Shown: positions 12,384 through 20,176 of the stretch, in pieces
Numbering within the stretch: position 1 is the first letter of the stretch
How the letters are laid out: each line of letters starts with the position of its first letter
NCBI RefSeq assembly: GCF_006575665.1
Contig: NZ_CP041253.1
Location: 439,501-503,500, forward strand
DNA length: 64,000 nucleotides
Direction of reading: 5' to 3'
Source: Echinicola soli
GTDB taxonomy: Bacteria; Bacteroidota; Bacteroidia; Cytophagales; Cyclobacteriaceae
Notes under the pieces: generated by a model
Seen by the model: only the letters and a program-made list of their open reading frames with translations
Databases searched by the model: none
Told to the model about the DNA's origin: nothing
Made by a program: the position numbers and the translations under genes

Positions 12384-12539
12384 TCAGGATTGCTTCTCCC
12401 CTTGGTGGTCTTATGCTTCTCACAGGGACTTAAACTCCTTAAAGTCTTTAGACTTTTTGAATCCGGTAATTGCACTTTCCAATTCGCCACCTAACCTCCC
12501 CTAAAGGAGAGGAACACCTTCTTTACACTTTCATCTCAG

Positions 12540-14681
12540 CTATATCCTTTCAATTCCTTCCACGGTAGGCTCCACACGATTGATATTTCCATCCTCATCG
12601 AAGGTCAAACGATCTATGCACACTTCCCGGTGGAAGCCAGCCGCCCTGCCCATGGCGATACCATGGGGCCGGGTAAACCGGTGGTAAACGATATACCATT
12701 CATCTTTCCCCGGCACTTGGATGACCGAATTGTGGCCAGTTCCATAAATACCCTTTTCCGGAGCTTTGGCGATTACCATATTATCCTCTGGAATAGTCAG
12801 TGGTCCCATCGGCGAATCAGCAAATGCATATCTTACCCGATAATCTTCACTTCGGGTATCGTTCTCTGACCATAGGAAATAGTATTTCCCATTCCTAAAA
12901 AATATTTCCGTTCCTTCGCGAAAAGTACCGTCTTCAGGAGTCAGCAGTTTGATTTTGTTTTTGTCAAAGCTGACCATATCCTTATTTAAGGGAACCGCAG
13001 CCAGATAGCCATTGCCCCAGTAGAAAAAATCCTTCCCACTGACAGGGTCATGAAATACATCTGGATCGATTTCCTGCCCTCCACGAGCGCCTTCCGGCTT
13101 AAAGTCTACCAGCGCCTTTCCTGTATCCTTGAATGGGCCAGCAGGATGATCTGCTACGGCCACTCCGATTTTTTGGGCGGCGGTGAAGTAGTAGAAATAT
13201 TTATACTCACCATCCACTTTCTTCTCTATGGCACAAGGCGCCCAAGCGTTTCGATTGGCCCAATCCACATCTTTGTGCAGGTCGAGGATAATACCATCAT
13301 CCTGCCAATCAGCCAAGTCAGCGGAGGAAAATGATTTAAAATAGGTACCTGACCATGAATCAAAACCGTCACTGGTAGGATAGAGATGAAACTTACCTGT
13401 CTTATTGGAATAGATAATCTCAGGATCGGCATAATAACCCTTCAGTGCTGGATTATTATCCTTTTCAGCCAACACCTGAAATTCCTGGCTGCTTCCATCT
13501 GGCTTAGAAAGTGTATAGGAAACGGGACCATTGCTGAAATCCTGCACTCCTGATGGAGCAATTGCATATCCCACCATCAGGTCAAACCCTGGATCCAAAA
13601 CCGCTAGATCTGCTTCATTTTTAACAGGTAGGTAGATCGTACTTTTTTCCTGATCCACCAAGACGTTATTTCCATAAACCAGCTCTTCATTCGTGCCGGT
13701 GATCCAATTTTGTTCATCAAGGCCAAAGGCATTTTCCAGTCGCTTGGCTTCTTCCAATGTGATGGGAAGCACTGAACCATGACGTGGATGGAAATTCATT
13801 TTTACTTGGTCGTCAATCACCTCAAAATGCTCCAAATCGGTGCTTTCGGTGAATTGGTAACCACCTTTGATGTAAACATCGTACATCAGAATGTACTTAT
13901 CACTGTCGATCAGCTTAAAAATCCCCGAGCCCTCCACTGCTTCTTTGGTCTGCTGGAGGTATTCTTCCTGCATCTTATACTGCCCGGTCAATTGATCTGC
14001 TACGGCCTTTTTGATACCATTGCCATGTCCTTCTGTTTTGAAAAACAAATGGTACATCCCGTCCTTCTCTACAATGTCCCCGTCAATGCAGGACTTGTTC
14101 TCTGGATGAAAGAACAGTTGCTTCGGCTCCGACTCCAGACTGGTAAAGTCAGCATTGGCATAAGCGTAGTAAATAATGTCTGGCTCATCACCTTGCTTCA
14201 TGGAGAAATACACCATGTATTTGCCTGCTGCTGGATCATAAATCGTCTGGGGTGCCCATACCCTGCTTACGTCACCAAATTTCTCTGGAAATAACTCAGG
14301 AATAAAAACCGTACTATGCTTCCAGTGCACCAAGTCATCGGAAGTCAGGAACACCATCCCTTGATTGGTCCAGCCATCTTCTGGCACATAAAGGTCTGTC
14401 AGAACCATTAAAAAAGTACCATCTTCCCCACGAAGGATATGGGGATCGCGAACACCTCCCCTTTTACTGATCGAATCCGCACTGATCACAGGCTGGTTAT
14501 CATTCAAAGCCCGGTAGTCAAAGCCATCTTTGCTGACCGCAAAATGGACAGCTTCCTGCCCCGGCCCATTTCCGGTAAAATACGCAAAGAGGTAGGCTTC
14601 TGGTGCTTGGTTTTGGGAAGCACAGGACATCGTGAGCCCTAATCCCAAAACCAAGTACAATAGGTTAAATAGGTTTTTCAT
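12540..14681 (-). CDS. Double GH43 lipoprotein (two catalytic domains)
   Basis: A 713-residue lipoprotein (lipobox LTMSC, Cys20) carrying two five-bladed-propeller GH43 domains. Domain 1 (about 28-325) has the base in GVRDPHILRG (Asp79), IDGDIV (Asp202) and the acid in VEGSGIFK (Glu250). A beta-rich, Ig-like connector spans about 330-405. Domain 2 (about 410-713) has YADPEIIY (Asp419), EIDPDVFHD and the acid in REGTEIFF. Each domain therefore keeps a full Asp/Asp/Glu triad. GH43 enzymes are mainly alpha-L-arabinofuranosidases, beta-xylosidases or galactan-active; substrates here are unknown. Domain 1 is closely related to the separate GH43 lipoprotein at 29110-30138. Likely on the outer membrane. 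Confidence 0.92.
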   Translation of the reverse strand: MKNLFNLLYLVLGLGLTMSCASQNQAPEAYLFAYFTGNGPGQEAVHFAVSKDGFDYRALNDNQPVISADSISKRGGVRDPHILRGEDGTFLMVLTDLYVPEDGWTNQGMVFLTSDDLVHWKHSTVFIPELFPEKFGDVSRVWAPQTIYDPAAGKYMVYFSMKQGDEPDIIYYAYANADFTSLESEPKQLFFHPENKSCIDGDIVEKDGMYHLFFKTEGHGNGIKKAVADQLTGQYKMQEEYLQQTKEAVEGSGIFKLIDSDKYILMYDVYIKGGYQFTESTDLEHFEVIDDQVKMNFHPRHGSVLPITLEEAKRLENAFGLDEQNWITGTNEELVYGNNVLVDQEKSTIYLPVKNEADLAVLDPGFDLMVGYAIAPSGVQDFSNGPVSYTLSKPDGSSQEFQVLAEKDNNPALKGYYADPEIIYSNKTGKFHLYPTSDGFDSWSGTYFKSFSSADLADWQDDGIILDLHKDVDWANRNAWAPCAIEKKVDGEYKYFYYFTAAQKIGVAVADHPAGPFKDTGKALVDFKPEGARGGQEIDPDVFHDPVSGKDFFYWGNGYLAAVPLNKDMVSFDKNKIKLLTPEDGTFREGTEIFFRNGKYYFLWSENDTRSEDYRVRYAFADSPMGPLTIPEDNMVIAKAPEKGIYGTGHNSVIQVPGKDEWYIVYHRFTRPHGIAMGRAAGFHREVCIDRLTFDEDGNINRVEPTVEGIERI

Positions 14682-14859
14682 TTTTCACTTGTATCAATAG
14701 TTAGATTCCTTTCTTTCTCTACAATAATAACAAATGTTTAATCAACACTTATATAATTCATGTAAATGTCTCTTAGCTTCATGGGATTTCTCCTACCGTC
14801 GAAACAGCCTGTCCAGATAAATCGGGAACAGGACATGAGACAGCCTCATCTCATGGGAA

Positions 14860-16074
14860 TCAATCCAAATACCGTAACATGGCCTCCACCAAATAATAGT
14901 CACCATAGGTCAATGGCACATCCACTTCCGAATTTTCAGGGATATGTCCTACGCCGTGCTTGAGGAGAAAGCCACCATTGGTCCCATGCTCAGCGATGTA
15001 CTCATCGGTGGTCAAGGTTTGGAGCATGGTCTCGGCATCTTGGTAATAGCCTTTTCCTTTATCAGCATCCACATAACCCGAAAGTTCCAAAAGTGCTGAA
15101 GCGATGATCGCACCTGCCGAAGAATCTTTCAGCTCATTAGGAATCTCAGGTGCATCAAAGTCCCAATAAGGGACCTTATCTTCAGGAAGGTTGGGATGGT
15201 TCAGGATAAAATCGGCTATTGCCACTGCTTGGTCAAGGTATTTTTCATCCTTGGTCACACGATACATCACCGTATAGCCATAAAGCCCCCAAGCCTGGCC
15301 CCTGGCCCAAGCTGACTCATCCGCATACCCCTGAGCAGTACGCTTTTGCTGCACTTCTCCCGTCTCTGGATCATAATTGATTACATGATAAGAACTGTTA
15401 TCTTCCCTAAAATGATTTTCGATAGTGGTATCTGCATGTTTGATGGCAATGTCATAATAGGTGGAATCACCTGTAGCAGCGGTAGCCCAGAATAATAGCT
15501 CCAAGTTCATCATATTGTCAATGATCACCAGGTAATCATCCTTCCTGGAATCCCACGACTTGATGGCCCCTACTTTTTCACTGAACCGGCTGGAAAGAGA
15601 CTTGGCACTCTGGATCAGTATCTCTTTGTATTCCGGCTTAGGATCCAACCTGAAGGCATTTCCAAAGCTGCAATACATCATAAAACCCAAATCATGTGTA
15701 CGGGTATTGAACTGCTCTTTTTTCAGCATATCCAGTGCTCTCAGCGCCTCTTTTTTCAGCTGCTCATCTTTCTGATATTCATTCAGGTACAATAATGTTC
15801 CGGGATAAAAGCCACTGCACCACCAGCCAGATCCACTGCCCTCAAACTTATCCGTATCCGGATGATAAGTCTTCGGGAATTCTCCCTCAGTCAGCCTGGT
15901 CATCATGTATTCATATTGCGCTGCAGCTCGATCCAGTGTACTGCTAATTTGCTTATCCAGGCCTTCTTCTACTGTAGCCGCCTTTACTGAATCCTCTTTC
16001 TCCGCTGTACTCTTACCACATCCTGCTACCATTAATCCAGCCGCCAAGGCCAGAAAACACCATCGCTTTTTCAT
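14860..16074 (-). CDS. GH88 unsaturated glucuronyl hydrolase, lipoprotein
   Basis: A 404-residue (alpha/alpha)6-barrel enzyme with lipobox MVAGC (Cys19). The two conserved acidic residues of GH88 are present: Asp128 in THDLGFM and Asp186 in IDNMMNLELL; ESAWARGQAWGLYGY matches the family's substrate-site segment and the protein has full length. GH88 enzymes hydrate the 4,5-double bond of an unsaturated uronic acid at the non-reducing end, so the substrate must first be made by a polysaccharide lyase. No classical lyase is found in the window, which draws attention to the neighbouring BNR_4 propeller. Same strand and unit as susC/susD. Confidence 0.93.
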   Translation of the reverse strand: MKKRWCFLALAAGLMVAGCGKSTAEKEDSVKAATVEEGLDKQISSTLDRAAAQYEYMMTRLTEGEFPKTYHPDTDKFEGSGSGWWCSGFYPGTLLYLNEYQKDEQLKKEALRALDMLKKEQFNTRTHDLGFMMYCSFGNAFRLDPKPEYKEILIQSAKSLSSRFSEKVGAIKSWDSRKDDYLVIIDNMMNLELLFWATAATGDSTYYDIAIKHADTTIENHFREDNSSYHVINYDPETGEVQQKRTAQGYADESAWARGQAWGLYGYTVMYRVTKDEKYLDQAVAIADFILNHPNLPEDKVPYWDFDAPEIPNELKDSSAGAIIASALLELSGYVDADKGKGYYQDAETMLQTLTTDEYIAEHGTNGGFLLKHGVGHIPENSEVDVPLTYGDYYLVEAMLRYLD

Positions 16075-16139
16075 TTCTAATTCTGTTTAATAGGTTAATG
16101 TATATTTCTTGTTCTACTTTTTTCTTTGCTCCAAAACAA

Positions 16140-16320
16140 TCCCTTCCTAAGTTCCCCGCCGCGGCGGGGAGGAACGACGAGGCAGTCTCGTTTAAAGAGA
16201 AGGAGATTGCTTCACTCCGTTGCTCTGCGTTCGCAATAATCTTCCCCGATACTTTCTGGGACGTTATTCTCAGGTCTCAATACTCATATCTCACTACTTG
16301 ATACTGACGTCCTGCTACTT
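16140..16320 (+). repeat. Dispersed intergenic repeat, copy R2
   Basis: Between the GH88 and BNR_4 genes. Starts near CCCCGCCGCGGCGGGG (a GC-rich palindrome) and contains GAGGCAGTCTCGTTTAAAGA, GATTGCTTCACTCCGTTGCT and TACTTGATACTGACGTCCTG, all matching the copy at 28.9-29.05 kb. Confidence 0.75.
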
Positions 16321-16330
16321 TCTACACCCT

Positions 16331-17644
16331 TCACTTTACTTCCAAAATCCTCACCGGACTGGTCACTCCTTCAGCCAGGCCTTCTCCATCTATCTGCTCT
16401 ACTTTTTGGACAAACAAGTGAAATTTCCGTTGGTTTTTCCACAGCTCAATGTCATAGCTTGGTTCCCATTGCCCCACACTTTGCTGGGTCAAGTCCTTGA
16501 TCTCCCAAGGCTGCTTTCCGAGCTCCGGTGTATAAGCAATGGATGCTTTATGGCCGCGTTCTTCATCATTGAAAATAAGGTAAAGGGCGGTCTTATCACC
16601 GTGTGCATCTACCAAAACCTGTGGCCTGGAGATGGGGATCCGCTTTGTCCCTCCACCTCCCAAGACAAACTCACTTTGTCTAAAACCAGGGCTAATTTTC
16701 TTCCAAGAACCATTTTCTTGATAGATGATCTGATACTGGGTCACGCCTCCGTCGTTCCAATACGTGGCGATATAGGGATTACCATGGTGGTCGGAAGTAA
16801 CAGCTGTTTGGTTGATCAAACTACTGTTTTGGGGGATCTCCCAGGCATACTCTGCACTTTCCAAGTTGATCGGTAACGCATAAGGTTCTCCTGTGGATTT
16901 CTCCCAGGTCTGTCCTCCATCTGTGGAACGGGCATAAGCCATATCATGATTAGTACTGACATCATAGGTCTCCCGCCACACCCACGAAAGGTGTACCGTA
17001 CCATTTTGATCCACGCAGGCCTGCCAATAGGCATTGCGTTCACCTTCACCATCGATCAGGTTATGGTGCACTTGCTGCCAATTCCCTGTTTGGGCATCGT
17101 AGCGGTTAAGGACGAGATTGCCTCTCCCCGACACTCCTGATCGGTACAAAAACAACAGGTCCCCGTTGGGCAAATTATGGAATTCAGGATAGGTAACATC
17201 CTCCTCCAACTTACCTGTCATCGGCTGCTTATCCCCTAGCGCCAAACTCAATGGCGCGGTACCCTTGGCGTAGCGAAGCGGATTATTATGGTGATCCCAA
17301 CTGACATGCAGGTAACCTGCACCATCCACTGCTATGCTGATGGTATTGTGTGCATCTGCCGTATTGCCGGTATATTGGGTTTTATGGACTTCCCAGTCCT
17401 TTTCTCCCAGTTTTCTTTTGGCCAAAACCAAATGGCTACCGGGATCATAATAGGCCGTAAACTGAGTATCCTTATACGTGGTCAGGGAGTTTCTCCTAAA
17501 AATCACCGCGTTCACTGAATTATTGGCCCAGCCTTCACCGACCACGGTGGCATGGACCGTTTCGCCCAATGGCTTAGTACTTTGGCAACTGGCCAATAGC
17601 CCGCACAAAAGCATAAGTCCTACCAGGAAATTAGCTATTTTCAC
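16331..17644 (-). CDS. BNR_4-family beta-propeller lipoprotein, candidate lyase/rhamnosidase
   Basis: A 437-residue lipoprotein (lipobox LLASC, Cys20) of the BNR repeat-containing (BNR_4) family. Visible family motifs are ADAHNTISIAVDG, VSWDHHNNPLRYAKG (near 118-135), TYPEFHNLPNGDLLFLYRSG and the later SRPQVLVDAHGD. Families with this seven-bladed fold include ulvan lyases and enzymes cleaving L-rhamnose-alpha-1,4-D-glucuronate linkages of arabinogalactan. The gene sits next to GH88, which needs lyase products, so a lyase role is attractive but inferred. Whether the catalytic His and Tyr of a given CAZy family are conserved cannot be settled without alignment. Confidence 0.8.
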   Translation of the reverse strand: MKIANFLVGLMLLCGLLASCQSTKPLGETVHATVVGEGWANNSVNAVIFRRNSLTTYKDTQFTAYYDPGSHLVLAKRKLGEKDWEVHKTQYTGNTADAHNTISIAVDGAGYLHVSWDHHNNPLRYAKGTAPLSLALGDKQPMTGKLEEDVTYPEFHNLPNGDLLFLYRSGVSGRGNLVLNRYDAQTGNWQQVHHNLIDGEGERNAYWQACVDQNGTVHLSWVWRETYDVSTNHDMAYARSTDGGQTWEKSTGEPYALPINLESAEYAWEIPQNSSLINQTAVTSDHHGNPYIATYWNDGGVTQYQIIYQENGSWKKISPGFRQSEFVLGGGGTKRIPISRPQVLVDAHGDKTALYLIFNDEERGHKASIAYTPELGKQPWEIKDLTQQSVGQWEPSYDIELWKNQRKFHLFVQKVEQIDGEGLAEGVTSPVRILEVK

Positions 17645-17831
17645 GTTTATACCTCTTTAGATTGTTAAATGTCACGCTATGAATTTCTGGATACTGTTTA
17701 CTTCTTTCTAGATGCTTATCCGCTAATTCCTTACACCTATCTGGTTAAGCTAAAATTGTCTTGGGCCTAATATCTCACGTCTCATTTCTTTCTACTCAAA
17801 TCTCAAGACTATCCTCAAGCTACTTAACCAA

Positions 17832-19064
17832 TCATTTCTCAGCCTTATCCCTTGAAGCATCACCACCGCTCCATATACGCTTTTGTGTCCATGGTTCCTC
17901 ATCATCGGACCAAAACGGCGCATCCTGCGGCAGTCCAAGTACCAAAAACACTTCTGTACAGAGGTAAAGGCTTCCTGTAGAGATATAAGGTTCTGCCACT
18001 TCAGGCTGATGGCCATAGAAACCCAATGTCAGCCAGCCATCCTCATCAAACATGTCAGCGGCTTCCATATGCTTACGGATCACCGCTTCCAAGGCACCTC
18101 TCACTTGTGCCGGTTTTACCTTTTCAGGAAGCTCCTGCCATAGGGCTATTTGGCTCAAAGATTGAAAAGCACCAAAACGGTAAGCCATGGATCTTCCAAT
18201 GATGGGATAGGTCCCTTCCGGGCCGATCAACCTTTCTTGGATGGCCGCATAGCGCTGCGCCCTTTCCAAAAACAGGTCGAAATCCCTGCCCATATTCACC
18301 TTTTTTTCCTTGAGTACTTTGGTAATATCCAGCAACATGGGCTGGATCACAAAGCTATTGTAATAATCCCAGTGAAATTCTGGGCCATCACCGTACATGC
18401 CATCGCCCAGGTACCATTCCTTGTGTTTATTGAGCGGATATGCCAATCGGACCATATCAGCCTCCCCATCGAATTTCAGCAAAGCCGCTTCTACCATCCC
18501 TGTAAACAACAGCCAATTACTGTAATAGGGAGAAATCACCCTTGATGACTTCAGGGCTGCAATGACGTTGGCCTTGGTTTCTGCTGAAAGTGGCTCCCAA
18601 AGTTGCTCTGGAGCCCTCAATAGTCCTTGCGCAAAAAATGCCGCATCCACCAATGGCTGACCATGCTGGGTGAAGTTCATAAAATCGGGCCCTTCTGGGT
18701 CGGTAGCATTATGGATTGCCTTTCGTGCCAACAGGATGTACTTCTCACGTAACTGCCCCTCTGGGCTCTCATCCGGCCCCAGTTCCAACCACGGACCTAT
18801 GCCGGAAAGTAATCGGCCAAAAGCTTCCAAATAGGTCACCTCTTCCCTGCCCCCGTAATGGTCTTTGGTCTTTTCCACTGGCATCGTAGCCTTCAGCTTA
18901 TTTTCACTCAGCGCCACCAAAACAGGATCGGCAATCTTAGTCAATGTGTTGACATAATATTCCCTGCTTTCACTTGTTTCCTGTGTCCCTTGGGCAAAGG
19001 CCATATGTACCCAGCTCAAAAAAATTAGACATAGGACGAATGGAACTGATTTCAGTATTTTCAT
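17832..19064 (-). CDS. DUF2264 protein, exported
   Basis: About 410 residues from the chosen start MKILKSVPFVLC, which gives a clean signal peptide ending near MAFAQ; an in-frame extension to 19142 adds an implausible basic leader. The mature part has the DUF2264 signature: REEVTYLEAFGRLLSGIGPWLELG, FMNFTQHGQPLVDAAFFAQGLLRAP, YGDGPEFHWDYYNSFVIQPML and the Arg-rich SMAYRFGAFQ. The helical pattern suggests an (alpha/alpha)n toroid like GH88/GH105 enzymes, and these proteins recur in Bacteroidota polysaccharide loci, but no activity is known to me. Between the BNR_4 and DUF1080 genes in the same unit, so probably acts on the same uronate-containing glycan. Confidence 0.85.
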   Translation of the reverse strand: MKILKSVPFVLCLIFLSWVHMAFAQGTQETSESREYYVNTLTKIADPVLVALSENKLKATMPVEKTKDHYGGREEVTYLEAFGRLLSGIGPWLELGPDESPEGQLREKYILLARKAIHNATDPEGPDFMNFTQHGQPLVDAAFFAQGLLRAPEQLWEPLSAETKANVIAALKSSRVISPYYSNWLLFTGMVEAALLKFDGEADMVRLAYPLNKHKEWYLGDGMYGDGPEFHWDYYNSFVIQPMLLDITKVLKEKKVNMGRDFDLFLERAQRYAAIQERLIGPEGTYPIIGRSMAYRFGAFQSLSQIALWQELPEKVKPAQVRGALEAVIRKHMEAADMFDEDGWLTLGFYGHQPEVAEPYISTGSLYLCTEVFLVLGLPQDAPFWSDDEEPWTQKRIWSGGDASRDKAEK

Positions 19065-19202
19065 GACTTTATTCTTTATAAAATTTTCACAGTTTTTTCT
19101 TTTACAAATACGGTTATAGGCCTGGCCAATAACTATCGCCAACTGGCTTTACCTCCTCCATATATGCCAACACTAGAGACTTTTAAATCCTCATTTTCGT
19201 TC

Positions 19203-19225
19203 GTTCCTGATTCCACATCAGGAAC
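19203..19225. other. Hairpin between DUF1080 and DUF2264 genes
   Basis: Perfect inverted repeat GTTCCTGAT-tccac-ATCAGGAAC in the intercistronic gap. There is no T-run on the minus strand, so RNA processing or stability is more likely than termination. Confidence 0.4.
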
Positions 19226-19247
19226 AGCAAAATTACTCTTGGCTCTT

Positions 19248-20060
19248 TTATCTATCTTCTGCCAAATCCTTGATTTGGATATTCCTGAATAACACTCCCT
19301 GGCCTTCAGACTGCAAGCCTATATATCCATCCTTCAACAACTTTCCATCTACCTTAATGGCCGGATCATAGCCATTGGCCACTCCCCCGCCAATCTGAGG
19401 TTTGGTATATCGTAACACAGTATCCCCATTGACCTTATGGATCACCAGTGAATCCTCAAAAACGATCAGTTCCGCCTTCACCCATTCATCCCATGGGTAA
19501 GTGGCCGAAGTAGAATTGATACAATGCCTCGGATCCATTTCTCCCTCAAAGTAAACCTCTGTCCCGGGCGAGCACATATTGCCCGTGGGTCTTTCCACAC
19601 CGGATTCCGCCTCGGCCAGCATTTGGTATTCTACCGAAATGGGCCAGTCCTGCTCGTTCAAAATACTTTCGGGAGATTGGGAATGGAACATCACGCCGCT
19701 GTTTCTGTAAGTGTAACTCGGCGCATCGGCCAGCCACTCATCCGTAAACCGGTATTCCCATTTTAAGTGAAAAGTAGCAAAAGGCTGTTTGTAAAATAAA
19801 TGCCCGTAGCGCTCATCAAATCCTTCATCATAAGCATCATAACTGACTAAAATAGCTTCATCTTTCACTCGAAAGGTGTTTCGATAATTTTCACCTGTTT
19901 CATGGTGGTGGATTTTGGGGATCCATCCGTCAAGATCATGGCCATTAAAGAGGGTTTGCCATTCCGGCTCTGCTGCTTTTTCAGATTTCACCTTAGTGGG
20001 AGAGCAAGAGGTCCCATTTATTAAAAAGGCAGTTACCACTGCCAAAATTTTATATCTCAT
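19248..20060 (-). CDS. DUF1080 (3-keto-disaccharide hydrolase-like) lipoprotein
   Basis: A 270-residue lipoprotein (NGTSC, Cys19) of the DUF1080 family, a concanavalin-like jelly roll. Typical features are WQTLFNGHDLDGW at 36-48, the FHLKWEYRF strand, YRNSGVMFHSQ, and the closing GYIGLQSEGQGVLFRNIQIKDL. Some members cleave 3-keto-glycosides generated by Gfo/Idh/MocA-type dehydrogenases, and the family is frequently found with polysaccharide enzymes. It is the first gene after susD, from which it is separated by a terminator-like hairpin. Activity on the target glycan is inferred. Confidence 0.88.
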   Translation of the reverse strand: MRYKILAVVTAFLINGTSCSPTKVKSEKAAEPEWQTLFNGHDLDGWIPKIHHHETGENYRNTFRVKDEAILVSYDAYDEGFDERYGHLFYKQPFATFHLKWEYRFTDEWLADAPSYTYRNSGVMFHSQSPESILNEQDWPISVEYQMLAEAESGVERPTGNMCSPGTEVYFEGEMDPRHCINSTSATYPWDEWVKAELIVFEDSLVIHKVNGDTVLRYTKPQIGGGVANGYDPAIKVDGKLLKDGYIGLQSEGQGVLFRNIQIKDLAEDR

Positions 20061-20111
20061 TTTATACCGGTCGTTTTATCCACCCTAAAATAAGCCATTG
20101 CTTATTAACAG

Positions 20112-20162
20112 AAAAATTGGCCGCTCGAAGACTTATCAAAATATACTTCAAGCGACCAATTT
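20112..20162 (-). terminator. Attenuator-like terminator between susD and DUF1080 gene
   Basis: On the minus strand a 17-base stem (plus positions 20114-20130 with 20146-20162, two G-U pairs) with a 15-base loop is followed by TTTTTC. It lies 15 bases after the susD stop, so it may terminate part of the transcription and give more SusCD than enzyme mRNA. Confidence 0.65.
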
Positions 20163-20176
20163 AAACCCCAAATTTA

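Noticed and set aside
19065-19142. N-terminal extension of the DUF2264 gene
   Set aside because: The extra 26 residues are basic and precede a complete signal peptide starting at MKILKSV.
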